From: Bog-473 sp035552095
Lineage (GTDB): Bacteria > Actinomycetota > Acidimicrobiia > Acidimicrobiales > RAAP-2
Reading direction: 5' to 3'
DNA: 64,000 bases
Assembly: GCA_035552095.1 (NCBI GenBank)
Contig: DASZMA010000142.1
Span: forward strand, 1 to 64,000
Shown here: positions 41,751 to 50,358 of the stretch, in pieces
How the letters are laid out: every line of letters begins with the position of its first letter
Position numbering within the stretch: the stretch's first letter is position 1
Notes under the pieces: model-generated
Seen by the model: only the letters and a program-made list of their open reading frames with translations
The model's database searches: none
Told to the model about the DNA's origin: nothing
Translations under genes and position numbers: made by a program

Positions 41751-42899
41751 CTAGTCGAACTTGACCACGCCGCGGATGATGGTCCCGGCGGCCTGGTCCT
41801 CGTAGCCCTGTTGGACCTGGTCCAGGCTGTACTCCTGGGTGATGATCTCGTCGATCTTCAGCTGGCCGGCCTCGAAGAGGTTGAGCAGGTTGGGCACCTG
41901 CACCCGCGGGCTCTGCGAGCCAAACACGGTGCCCAGCAGCGCCTGGTTGAACATGGCGAAGTTGAACAGGTTCAGCTGCACGTCCATGGCGTGGAACGGG
42001 GAGATGGAGGTCACCACGACGCGGGCGTCCTTGGAGCCCAGGGCGCAGGCGGCGGCGATCATGTCGCCCTGCAGGACGCCGGGGGTCAGGATGACCACGT
42101 CGGCGTTGCGGCCCATGGTCAGTTCGGGCAGCATGAACTGGGCATCGAGCATGGAGGCGGCGGTATGGGTGGCGCCCACTTCCTTGGCCTTCTCCAGCTT
42201 GAAGGGCACCGGGTCGACCGCGATGATGGTCCGGGCCCCGGCGATGCGGGCACCCTGAATAGCGCCGGAGCCGACGCCGCCACAGCCGACCACGACCACC
42301 GTCTCGCCCGGCTTGACCTTGGCCCGGTCCACGGCCGAGCCGAAGCCGGTCGAGATGCCGCAGCTGATGAGGGCGGCCGCCTTCATGTTGTCCCAGGCGT
42401 TGATGCGGACCACCGAGTTCTCGTGGCAGACCATGGTGTCGGCGAACGTGCCCAGCTGGGCCATGCGGCCCAGGTTCTCGCCGCCCAGGTGGTAGCGGTA
42501 GGTGCCGTCGCTGATCATGCCGCCGGCCAGGGTGGTCATGCCCAGGTCGCACAGGTTCTGTCGGCCCGAGGCGCACCAGTGGCAGACGCCGCAGGACGGG
42601 ATGAAGGACACGGCCACGTGGTCGCCCACGGCGACCTGGGTCACGTTGGTGCCCACCTCGGTGACGATGCCCGAGCCCTCATGCCCGCCGACGACCGGGA
42701 ACATCGACTTCACACCGATCATCTCGAGCACCTCGGGCGGGGCGCTGATGTCGCCGGTGCGCAGGTGCTCGTCGGAGTGGCACATGCCCGAATACACCAT
42801 CTTGACCTGGATTTCGCGGTTGGCCGGAGGGTCGATCTCGATCTCCTCGGTCTTCCAGGGCTCGTCCAGCCCCACGCACACCGCTGCTCGTGTCTTCAT
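41751..42899 (-). CDS. NDMA-dependent (mycofactocin-associated) zinc alcohol dehydrogenase
   Basis: This 382-residue MDR alcohol dehydrogenase has the catalytic zinc ligand Cys40 in GMCHSDEH, GGHEGSG (His73-Glu74) and structural zinc Cys103, 106, 109 and 117. The Rossmann motif is VVGCGGVGSGAIQG. The overall sequence (CVGLDEPWKTEEIEIDPP, DGTYRYHLGGENLGRMAQLGTFAD in pieces) is that of the NDMA-dependent family, with tightly bound nicotinamide re-oxidised through mycofactocin. GGGAGGG lies 6 nt before the ATG. It faces mftD and is likely a client of the cofactor. Confidence 0.9.
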   Translation of the reverse strand: MKTRAAVCVGLDEPWKTEEIEIDPPANREIQVKMVYSGMCHSDEHLRTGDISAPPEVLEMIGVKSMFPVVGGHEGSGIVTEVGTNVTQVAVGDHVAVSFIPSCGVCHWCASGRQNLCDLGMTTLAGGMISDGTYRYHLGGENLGRMAQLGTFADTMVCHENSVVRINAWDNMKAAALISCGISTGFGSAVDRAKVKPGETVVVVGCGGVGSGAIQGARIAGARTIIAVDPVPFKLEKAKEVGATHTAASMLDAQFMLPELTMGRNADVVILTPGVLQGDMIAAACALGSKDARVVVTSISPFHAMDVQLNLFNFAMFNQALLGTVFGSQSPRVQVPNLLNLFEAGQLKIDEIITQEYSLDQVQQGYEDQAAGTIIRGVVKFD

Positions 42900-42998
42900 T
42901 GGAATTCCCTCCCGATACATAACGTCGACCTTTGTCGCATTGTCAGTATCGTCCTCTCCCGCCGATGGGACAACCGCGGGGCGTGGGCCGGCCGGAAA

Positions 42999-43955
42999 AT
43001 GCGGCGATACAGTCCGCTGGTGGCCGTTCCCGCACCCTTCGCCGAGGTGGCTGCCCGGGTCCGCAACTGGGGCCGCTGGGGCGAAGCGGACGAGCTCGGG
43101 ACGCTCAACCTGATTGATGACGCCGCCCGACGGCGGGCCGCCGCCTCGGTCAGGAGCGGCAGGGCCTTCGCCCTCGGTCTCCCCCTCTCGGAGGCCGAGG
43201 GGATCCAGGCGGGGTTCATCAAGGGCCGGGTCAATCCGAGCCGCACCATGATCCAGGTCAACGAGCCTCTGAGCGCCGATCCGGACTGGGTCTGTTCCAG
43301 CGAGGACGTGGTGACCCTGGCCCTCCAGTGCGCCACCCATTGGGACGCGCTGGCCCATGTCAGCTATGGGGGCGTGATCTACAACGGCTACCCCGCCAGC
43401 ACCATTGACGAGGGAGGCGCCGGGCGGTGCGGTATCCATCTGCTCACGACGGTGCTCAGCCGGGGCGTCCTGCTCGATGTGGCCCGCGCCCGCGGGCTCG
43501 ACGTGCTTGAGCCCGGCTACGCCATCACGCCCGACGATCTCAGCGCGGCGGCCGACCTGGCCGGCCTGGCGGTGGAGCCGGGCGACATTGTGCTGGTGCG
43601 CACCGGGCAGATGGTGCACCTCACCCCACCGGCTCGCGACCTCATCGCCTACACCTGGCCGTCGCCCGGCCTGACCATCGAGACGGCCGAGTGGTTCCAC
43701 CAACGTGATGTGGCCGCGGTGGCCACCGACACCCTGGTCTTCGAGGTCTTTCCCTGCCAGTACGAGGACATCTACCTGCCGGTGCATCTCCTGCACCTGG
43801 TGGAGATGGGCCTGACCCAGGGCCAGAACTGGGTGCTCGACCAGTTGGCGGCCGACTGCGCCGCCGACGGCCAATACAGCTTTCTCCTCGATGCCACGCC
43901 GCTCCCCTTCACCAACGGGCTGGGCTCGCCACTCAACCCGGTGGCCCTCAAATAG
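42999..43955 (+). CDS. Cyclase-family (kynurenine-formamidase-like) metal hydrolase
   Basis: This 318-residue protein of the cyclase family (PF04199) has the metal-binding stretch THWDALAHVSYGG with His and Asp ligands, GRCGIHLLTTVLSRGVLLDVAR and IVLVRTGQ. Members hydrolyse amides, such as N-formylkynurenine, or lactones. It is divergent from the NDMA-type alcohol dehydrogenase with 99 nt between. The ATG 42999 has no clear ribosome-binding site; a GTG at 43021 is out of frame and was not used. Confidence 0.8.
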   Translation: MRRYSPLVAVPAPFAEVAARVRNWGRWGEADELGTLNLIDDAARRRAAASVRSGRAFALGLPLSEAEGIQAGFIKGRVNPSRTMIQVNEPLSADPDWVCSSEDVVTLALQCATHWDALAHVSYGGVIYNGYPASTIDEGGAGRCGIHLLTTVLSRGVLLDVARARGLDVLEPGYAITPDDLSAAADLAGLAVEPGDIVLVRTGQMVHLTPPARDLIAYTWPSPGLTIETAEWFHQRDVAAVATDTLVFEVFPCQYEDIYLPVHLLHLVEMGLTQGQNWVLDQLAADCAADGQYSFLLDATPLPFTNGLGSPLNPVALK

Positions 43956-44027
43956 CCACTGCGGCCACGGCCCACCGGTCAGGACGCCGGCCGCGGCGGG
44001 TCAGGGCCGCGGCGGGTCGGAGGAGGG

Positions 44028-44861
44028 TCAGGGAGTGGTGCCGCGCCGGTGGCTGATCAGCGCGCCGCCCAGCACGGGCCCGGTGCGCGGACGGGCCGCC
44101 TCCCGGGTGGCGTGCGGGTCGATGACATCGCGGCCCACCACATCGGTCGGGCCCGGCCGGCCGGTGATGGCCCAGTGCAACATGCGGGCCTGGGTGTCGA
44201 TCAGATTGCGGGTCCGGATGCCCCAGAACTCGAAGCCGTAGCGATGGGCCGACACGCTGGCGAACATGGCCACCAGGCTGCCGGCCACGGCCATGGGCTC
44301 CGAGCCGGCCGGGGAAGTGGTGCCGGTCCCGGGCGGGCCGCCCGGTGCCGGCGAGGCCTGGGCGATCACCTGGGCCAGGGCGATGGTCACCGCGTTGAGC
44401 GCCCGCACCCGGATGCCCCGTAGCTGCGCATCGCCTTCCTCGGTGGCCAGATCGACCACCCGGAAGACGGCACGGTTGTCCTCCCAGTAGGCCAGGAAGC
44501 CCTCGGTCACGGTGAGCGCGGTCTCCCAACTCGCCGCTTCGGACCAGTCGCCCCCGACCAGTTCGGAGAGCTGGGCCGCCTGGTCGACCATGCCCTCGGC
44601 CAGGACCATGATGGCCTGCTCCACATTGCCGAAGTACTGGTAGAAGGTGGCGGGCGACGTCCGGGCCCGGCGGGCGATGTCGGTGACCTTGACCGAGCGC
44701 CACGAGGTGGTGGTCAGGAGTTCGACCGTCGCCTGCAGCAGGCGCTGGCGGGTCTGGCGCCCGCGCTGGCCGGGAACCCGCCCGTCGGTGGTCGACAGGG
44801 GCTCGGCGAACTCGCCGATCATCACGATGTCAGCCTCGCCGCCAAGCGGCTGCCCGGTCAT
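44028..44861 (-). CDS. TetR family transcriptional regulator
   Basis: From ATG 44861 this gives 277 residues. The N-terminal HTH (RQRLLQATVELLTTTSWRSVKVTDIARRARTSPATFYQYFGNVEQAI, in pieces) is classical TetR; the ligand-binding domain is long and has a Pro/Gly-rich insertion (SPAPGGPPGTGTTSPAG). TACGCT on this strand (44870-44875) lies 8 nt before the ATG, a leaderless promoter that supports the start. It is divergent from a second TetR gene and could be the repressor for the CTGACGG operators; that is a guess. Confidence 0.85.
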   Translation of the reverse strand: MTGQPLGGEADIVMIGEFAEPLSTTDGRVPGQRGRQTRQRLLQATVELLTTTSWRSVKVTDIARRARTSPATFYQYFGNVEQAIMVLAEGMVDQAAQLSELVGGDWSEAASWETALTVTEGFLAYWEDNRAVFRVVDLATEEGDAQLRGIRVRALNAVTIALAQVIAQASPAPGGPPGTGTTSPAGSEPMAVAGSLVAMFASVSAHRYGFEFWGIRTRNLIDTQARMLHWAITGRPGPTDVVGRDVIDPHATREAARPRTGPVLGGALISHRRGTTP

Positions 44862-44878
44862 GGGCCGCCAGCGTAGTG

Positions 44879-44890
44879 GCCGGCGCCGGC
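44879..44890. promoter_or_regulatory. Palindrome between divergent TetR genes
   Basis: GCCGGCGCCGGC is a perfect 12-bp palindrome in the 77-bp region between two divergent leaderless TetR genes. The plus-strand -10 TAACAT is at 44927-44932 and the minus-strand -10 TACGCT at 44870-44875. It could be an autoregulatory operator, but in such GC-rich DNA chance is possible. Confidence 0.3.
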
Positions 44891-44938
44891 ACCACCCAGT
44901 CCCGAAGGCCCTGGTGGCGGCCCGGATAACATGACCCA

Positions 44939-45535
44939 ATGGAGCAGACGCTCATCCGCCCGCTCACCCGCGCCCAGCAAGCGAGGCGCCAGCGCGTCAT
45001 TGACGCCGCCATGGCACTGGGCCTCGACGGCGGCTACGAGGCGGTGCAGATGCGCGACGTGGCCGCGAGGGCCGACGTGGCCATGGGGACGGTGTACCGC
45101 TACTTCACCAGCAAGGACCATCTCCTGGCGGCCACCCTGGTCAACTGGGTCGAGCTGCTCGAAACCCGCATCGGCCAGCACCCACCCCGGGCCGAACACC
45201 CGGCCGACCGGGTGCTGGACGTGCTGGACCGGGCGCTGCGGGCCATGGGGCGCCAACCCCGCCTGGTGGCCGCCGTGTTCACCTCGTTGTCCTCGCCCGA
45301 TCCGGCCGCGGTGGGGTGCCAGCAACAGATCACCCTGCTGATGGAAGGGATCATCGCCCGCGCCATGGGCGAGCCGGTCATCACCGACATGTCGGACCGG
45401 GCCCGCATGATCGGTCACGTCTGGTACTCCGCCCTGGTCGGGTGGATCAACGGGTGGTCGACCATGGCCCGGGTCTACGACGAGCTGGCCGTCTCGGTGC
45501 GCCTGCTGCTGCCCGACGAGCTCTCGCACCCGTAG
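44939..45535 (+). CDS. TetR family regulator, KstR-like
   Basis: This is a 198-residue TetR protein. The HTH region VQMRDVAARADVAMGTVYRYFTSKDHLLAATL and the ligand domain with HVWYSALVGWINGW and a final RLLLPDE resemble KstR, the sterol-catabolism repressor of mycobacteria and rhodococci. Its operator here need not be the mycobacterial one. TAACAT lies 6 nt before the ATG (leaderless). It is a good candidate regulator for the lipid-catabolism operons of the window, but the link is inferred. Confidence 0.82.
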   Translation: MEQTLIRPLTRAQQARRQRVIDAAMALGLDGGYEAVQMRDVAARADVAMGTVYRYFTSKDHLLAATLVNWVELLETRIGQHPPRAEHPADRVLDVLDRALRAMGRQPRLVAAVFTSLSSPDPAAVGCQQQITLLMEGIIARAMGEPVITDMSDRARMIGHVWYSALVGWINGWSTMARVYDELAVSVRLLLPDELSHP

Positions 45536-45579
45536 GACTCGACCGGTTGTCGCCGGGGTCGGCGACTATCGTGCCCCCG

Positions 45580-46536
45580 ATGACCGGAGGGACAGGGACC
45601 GGCGGTCTGGGTGGTCCGGGTGGTCTGCCCATTGAGTTCTCGGGCCTGTCCAAGCACTTCGGCCCCATCCGCGCCGTCGAGAACCTGACCTGCACGGTGA
45701 CCCCGGGCAAGGTCACCGGGTTCCTCGGGCCCAACGGCTCGGGCAAGACCACCACCCTGCGCATGCTCCTCGGTCTGGTGGCCCCCAGCACCGGCACGGC
45801 CACCATCGGCGGGCGCCCCTACCGCGATCTCACCAACCCGGCCCTCACGGTGGGCGCCGTGCTCGAGGCCACCGGCTTCCACCCCTCCCGACGGGCCCGC
45901 TCCCACCTGCTCACGGTGGCCCGGGCCTGCGGCCAGGACGACCGCCACGTCGATGCCGCCCTCGACCTGGTCGGACTGCACGACGACGCCAAGCGCAAGG
46001 TGGGCGGGTTCTCCCTCGGCATGCGCCAACGCCTGGAGCTGGCCGGTGCGCTGATCGGCGACCCCGACGTGCTCATCCTCGACGAGCCCTCCAACGGGCT
46101 CGACCCCCAGGGCATCGCCTGGTTGCGCGACTTCATGCGCTACCTGGCCGGCGAGGGCAAGACCGTCCTGGTCTCCTCCCACCTGCTCTCGGAAATGGCG
46201 CAGACCATTGACGAGGTGGTCATCCTCTCCCAGGGCCAGCTGCGGGCTCAAGGGACCCTTGAGTCGATTACCGGCAACCTCACCGCGTCCACCATGCGGG
46301 TGCGCACCCCCGAGACCGACCGCCTGGACTCGGTGCTCACCCAACACGGGCTGGCCTTCACCCGGCTGGCCTCCGACCAGGTGGCGGTGCACAACGTCAC
46401 GCCCGAGTCGCTCGGCCCGCTACTGGCTCAGGCCCAGATCATCCTCTACGAGCTGGTCCACGAAGGGACCGACCTCGAATCGGTCTTCCTGACCTTGACC
46501 GAGGGCATGGGCTTCGGGGAGCAAGGAGCGCCGTGA
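45580..46536 (+). CDS. ABC transporter ATP-binding protein
   Basis: This 318-residue protein has Walker A GPNGSGKTT (50-58), signature FSLGMRQRLELA, Walker B VLILDEPSNGLD and a switch His in LVSSHLLSEM. It is of the DrrA/CcmA-like exporter type. A Gly-rich N-terminus precedes the domain. TATCGT (45567-45572) lies 7 nt before the ATG, a leaderless start. The permease gene overlaps by 4 nt, so both form one exporter of unknown cargo. Confidence 0.92.
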   Translation: MTGGTGTGGLGGPGGLPIEFSGLSKHFGPIRAVENLTCTVTPGKVTGFLGPNGSGKTTTLRMLLGLVAPSTGTATIGGRPYRDLTNPALTVGAVLEATGFHPSRRARSHLLTVARACGQDDRHVDAALDLVGLHDDAKRKVGGFSLGMRQRLELAGALIGDPDVLILDEPSNGLDPQGIAWLRDFMRYLAGEGKTVLVSSHLLSEMAQTIDEVVILSQGQLRAQGTLESITGNLTASTMRVRTPETDRLDSVLTQHGLAFTRLASDQVAVHNVTPESLGPLLAQAQIILYELVHEGTDLESVFLTLTEGMGFGEQGAP

Positions 46537-47351
46537 CCCGGGCCATACGCTCCGAGCTGCTCAAAATGCGGACCTTGCCCGGCATGTGGGTCGTCCTGCT
46601 CCTGGCCTTCCCCCTCACCGCGCTCTTCGTGATTGTGGTCTTCCTGATGGCCGGGTCACATGAGTTTCCCCACCAGACCTTCGCCTCGGTCAGCACCCTG
46701 CGCGATCGGCGCCTCCTGTTGGGTTCCGGGTTCCAAGCCGTCACCCTGCTCGGGCCGCTGCTGGGGGTGCTCTGCATCACCACCGAGTACCGGCACCAGA
46801 CGGTCACCGGCACCCTCCTGCTGACACCCCAACGCGGCCGGGTGCTGACGGCCAAGGTCGTGGCGACGGCTATCTGGGCCGTCGGCCTTTCGATCCTCAC
46901 CTTCGTGGCCGTGGCCGTCGTCGGGCTGCCCTGGAACGCGGCCATGGGCGGATCGGCCGGCCCGGTGCTCAGCCAGGTCGGTGCGGTGGTGCCCGAACTG
47001 GTCGTGGCCACCGTCCTGCTGGCGCTGTTCGGATTGGGGTTCGGGACGCTGGTCAAGAACCAGATCGCCGGCGTGCTGGTCACTGTCGGCGGCACCCTGA
47101 TCCTCGAGGGGCTCATCGTGTTCCTGGTCAACATCATCTTCCACTACGACCTCAACTGGATGCCCAATGAGGCCACGGCCGCCTTCGCCGGCGTCATCGC
47201 CCGGGGCACCGGCTTCGGGGAGGGTGGCGGCAACAGCTCCTTGAACTTCGGGCTCCTGAACTGGTGGGGCGGCGGCCTGGCCATGCTGGGCTGGGGGATC
47301 GTCCCGCTCACCATCGGCTACTTCACCACGTTCCGCAAGGACGTCACCTAA
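46533..47351 (+). CDS. ABC transporter permease (ABC-2 type)
   Basis: This 272-residue membrane protein has about six hydrophobic segments: residues 19-43, 66-82, 108-130, 148-168, 176-200 and 243-262. Its N-terminal MTRAIRSELLKMRTLPGMWVVL is a common start of ABC-2 permeases, in which the first helix follows a Lys/Arg-rich cytoplasmic stretch. The GTG overlaps the stop of the ATPase gene by 4 nt. The cargo is unknown; such pairs often export drugs or lipids. Confidence 0.88.
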   Translation: MTRAIRSELLKMRTLPGMWVVLLLAFPLTALFVIVVFLMAGSHEFPHQTFASVSTLRDRRLLLGSGFQAVTLLGPLLGVLCITTEYRHQTVTGTLLLTPQRGRVLTAKVVATAIWAVGLSILTFVAVAVVGLPWNAAMGGSAGPVLSQVGAVVPELVVATVLLALFGLGFGTLVKNQIAGVLVTVGGTLILEGLIVFLVNIIFHYDLNWMPNEATAAFAGVIARGTGFGEGGGNSSLNFGLLNWWGGGLAMLGWGIVPLTIGYFTTFRKDVT

Positions 47352-47364
47352 GTCGGCCCCGTGG

Positions 47365-49032
47365 TCAGCCCCGCAGCATCACCCCGGGGCGCGCCGCCAA
47401 CCCCTCGTCACTGGCGCTGCCGTCAACCCGGATGGGCACGCCGTTGACCAGGGTGTGGGTCATCCCCACCGGGGCGTCGGCCGTCAGCCGCTCGCCGTTG
47501 GCCGGGAAGTCACGGATACGGCGCAAGGGGCCGGGTGCCACCGTGGCCGGATCGAACACGCAGAGGTCGGCCGCCTGGCCGACCGCCACCGTGCCCCGGT
47601 CGGCCAGCCCGTAGACCTGGGCCGGCTCTCCGGTCAACTTGTGAATGGCCCGCTCCAACGGCATCACCCCGCGCTCGCGGACCCAGTTCCCCAACAGATC
47701 GGTGGAGAAGCAGGCGTCGCAGAGCTGGGAGACGTGGGCGCCCGAGTCGGCCAGGCCCAGCAGCACGTTGTCCCGGGGCAGCAGCCAGGCGATGCCCTCG
47801 GGGTCGTCGTTGGCCAGTACCGACCAGAAGCGCGCCGACAGATCGTCGTCGAGCGAGATGTCGAGCATGACGTCGAGCGGGGTGCACCCGCGCTCCTCGG
47901 CCACGACCATGACCGGCCGATCGGCCAGGTCGGGATGGGAGGCCGACTCGGCCACGGAGATGTTGGCCCAGTTGAGCGGGAAGCCGCCCTGCTGCCCACT
48001 CACGTCGGCCCAAGCCGACTCCCGCCAGGACGGGTCCCGGTAGGCCGCCAGGCGGTCGACCTTGGCCTTGCCCATGAGGGCGGCGAACGACGGTCGCATG
48101 TTGAGGGTGAAGGGCTCCGACAGGTTCATCTGGAAGACCAGGGGGCGGCAGGAGACCTGGGGCCACACCTCGACCCCGTCGGCCCAGGCCGCGTCGTGCT
48201 CCGCGATCACCTTCTCGTGGTAGGGGTAGCCCTTGACCGTGAGCAGGGCGGTCCAGGTGAAGGGGCGGCCGATCTCGCGTTGGAGGGCGAACACCTCCTG
48301 GTGCGAGAAGACGCCACCGGGCAGCAGCGCCACCACCCCCCGGCCGCTGGCGCGGACAGGCTGGAGCAGGGCCCGCAGCTCAGCCAGATCGGCCACCCGC
48401 GACGGCACCGGGCGACCGCCGTCGCCGTTGTGGGTGGGCGAGGAGCTGGAGGCGAACCCGGCCGCCCCGCCGGCCATCGCCTCGGCCACCACCGTCTGCA
48501 TGCGGACGATCTCGTCCTCGGTGGCCGCCCGCTCGTAGGCCTCCTCGCCCATGACGAAGAGACGGACGGCCGTGTGGCCGACATAGCAGGAGAAGTTGAG
48601 GGCGACGCCACGCCGCTCAATGGCGTCGAGGTATTGCGGGAACGTCTCGAACTCGCTCCAGGGGACGCCAACGGAGAGCGTGTCGAAACTCATGTCCTCG
48701 ACGTGCTGCAAGGTGCGGGCCAGCAACGCCACGCCGTCGGGGCGGATGGGGGCGATGGAGAAGCCGCAGTTGCCAGCCACCACCGTCGTCACGCCGTGGA
48801 ACGACGAAGGGGTGAGCGAGGGATCCCAGAACACCTGGGCGTCGTAGTGGGTGTGGATGTCGATGAAACCGGGGGACACCACCTGGCCCGTCGCATCGAG
48901 CACGCGGGTGCCGCTCAGTCCCGGACCGATCTCGGTGATGCGGCCGTCCCGCACCGCCACGTCGGCCACCTGGCCTGGCGCGCCCGTCCCGTCAACCACC
49001 GTGCCACCGCGAATGACTATGTCAGCGCTCAT
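47365..49032 (-). CDS. N-acyl-D-amino-acid deacylase family amidohydrolase
   Basis: This 555-residue amidohydrolase begins SADIVIRGGTVVDGTG and has IDIHTHYDAQVFWDP (metal HxH), GNCGFSIAPIRPDG with the Cys used as a zinc ligand in D-aminoacylase, and GLADSGAHVSQLCD with the catalytic Asp. It ends with the small beta-domain (VGQAADLCVFDP). The family includes D-aminoacylases and dihydroorotase-like enzymes; the substrate is uncertain. It converges on the ABC permease (13 nt). Confidence 0.85.
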   Translation of the reverse strand: MSADIVIRGGTVVDGTGAPGQVADVAVRDGRITEIGPGLSGTRVLDATGQVVSPGFIDIHTHYDAQVFWDPSLTPSSFHGVTTVVAGNCGFSIAPIRPDGVALLARTLQHVEDMSFDTLSVGVPWSEFETFPQYLDAIERRGVALNFSCYVGHTAVRLFVMGEEAYERAATEDEIVRMQTVVAEAMAGGAAGFASSSSPTHNGDGGRPVPSRVADLAELRALLQPVRASGRGVVALLPGGVFSHQEVFALQREIGRPFTWTALLTVKGYPYHEKVIAEHDAAWADGVEVWPQVSCRPLVFQMNLSEPFTLNMRPSFAALMGKAKVDRLAAYRDPSWRESAWADVSGQQGGFPLNWANISVAESASHPDLADRPVMVVAEERGCTPLDVMLDISLDDDLSARFWSVLANDDPEGIAWLLPRDNVLLGLADSGAHVSQLCDACFSTDLLGNWVRERGVMPLERAIHKLTGEPAQVYGLADRGTVAVGQAADLCVFDPATVAPGPLRRIRDFPANGERLTADAPVGMTHTLVNGVPIRVDGSASDEGLAARPGVMLRG

Positions 49033-49188
49033 CGTTCTGCTCCTGGGTCGCTGGGGTGCCCCATCGTGGCAGTCCTGCCCCTGCCGTGCACGCCCCGGAG
49101 TTGCCGAGGCTCAACCTCGACCAGGTACGGTGGGAGCGCTGCGGGGCAACGATTGCGCCGTGGCTGGCCCACGACCGAGGTGTCCAAA

Positions 49189-50304
49189 TTGGCTGAAGGG
49201 TTTCTCAGGCGTAAGGGAGCACCGCAGCCGGTGGACTCGCTGCAGATTTCCGGCGCCATCGTGGCCCCCTCCGACGGCCCATCCCCGGTTGAGCTGGTCG
49301 ATGCCGGTCACGCGCCCCACGGCCTGGGCATTGTGCGCGACCAGTACGTGCGCAAGATCCGCAAGACGCCGACCATCCGCATGGTCCCCAGTTCCATGAT
49401 GATCGAGGGCCGCCGCTTACGCTTCGCCGTGTCGGACAACGTGCACGCCCACGGGCCCGATGGGCCGGGGACACCACCGATCTGGGCCGTGAATATCCAC
49501 GGCTACTTCGCCGGCGGGGGCATGTACTGGCGGGAAAGCGCGCGCCTGGCCGAACAGCTGGGCTGGCGGGTCATCAACCCCAGCCTGCCCGGATTCGGTG
49601 GCAGCGACCCGCTCGACTGGCACGACGTGTCGATGGAGAGTTTGGCCAATCAGGTCATGGCCATCATCCACCAGGTCGACGCCGGCCCGGTCGTCGTCCT
49701 GGGCCACTCCATGGGCGGTGCGGTGGCGGTGCAGTTCGCCCACGACCACCCGCGGCGCACCCTCGGGGTCATCTACCGCGACGGTGTGAGCACACCGGCC
49801 TGGAAAGACCGCCACGGCATCCTGCCCACGCTGCTGGCACCGTTCGCCCCCGACCTGGCGCCCATGATCGACATGGTGGCCTCGGTGGTGTTCGACCTGC
49901 CCGACCTCTTCATCGGCCGCATGTACTCAACCGTGCGGTCCGTGCTGCCCGACGTGCGCCGCAATATCCGCACCGTCGGCCAGACCATGCCCATCGGCAG
50001 CCTGCTCATGTCCGTCGACCAGCGGACCGAGGTACGGGCCCTGGTGGCCCAGCAGATGCCGATCCTCAACGAGTGGGGCTGCTTCGACCGCATCACGCCC
50101 GGCGCCGCCGCCACCGAGTTCGCCAGTGTGGCCCGCGCCCCGGTGCAGTGGGTCCCGGGCGGCCACAGCTGGATGCTGGCCCGGCCCCAGGGGCAGTCCG
50201 ATATTTTGACCCACCTCTCCTCCGGCCGGGCCTTCATGGCCAAGGTGGATGACCGCTGGCGCCAGTTCACCTCCCGTGACCACACCCTGCGCGCCGTCAA
50301 CTGA
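49189..50304 (+). CDS. Alpha/beta fold hydrolase
   Basis: This protein has about 371 residues. The hydrolase domain starts near residue 95: NIHGYFAGGG (oxyanion loop), LPGFGGSDP, nucleophile elbow GHSMGG and a late GGHSW with the catalytic His; an Asp is expected near ILNEWGCFD. It belongs to the epoxide-hydrolase/MhpC-like group, with an unusual N-terminal extension of about 90 residues. The TTG at 49189 is preferred because GAGG precedes it; GTG 49180 is in frame and equally possible. Confidence 0.75.
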   Translation: MAEGFLRRKGAPQPVDSLQISGAIVAPSDGPSPVELVDAGHAPHGLGIVRDQYVRKIRKTPTIRMVPSSMMIEGRRLRFAVSDNVHAHGPDGPGTPPIWAVNIHGYFAGGGMYWRESARLAEQLGWRVINPSLPGFGGSDPLDWHDVSMESLANQVMAIIHQVDAGPVVVLGHSMGGAVAVQFAHDHPRRTLGVIYRDGVSTPAWKDRHGILPTLLAPFAPDLAPMIDMVASVVFDLPDLFIGRMYSTVRSVLPDVRRNIRTVGQTMPIGSLLMSVDQRTEVRALVAQQMPILNEWGCFDRITPGAAATEFASVARAPVQWVPGGHSWMLARPQGQSDILTHLSSGRAFMAKVDDRWRQFTSRDHTLRAVN

Positions 50305-50358
50305 TGACGAGCTGAACCGACCGGAGCAGCCCGTGCCACGGTCCCGCCGGGTCCCATC

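Noticed and set aside
47455..49188. Upstream two-thirds of a 949-codon frame on the plus strand
   Set aside because: Only the part from about 49189 has alpha/beta-hydrolase sequence; the rest is antisense to the D-aminoacylase-like gene.
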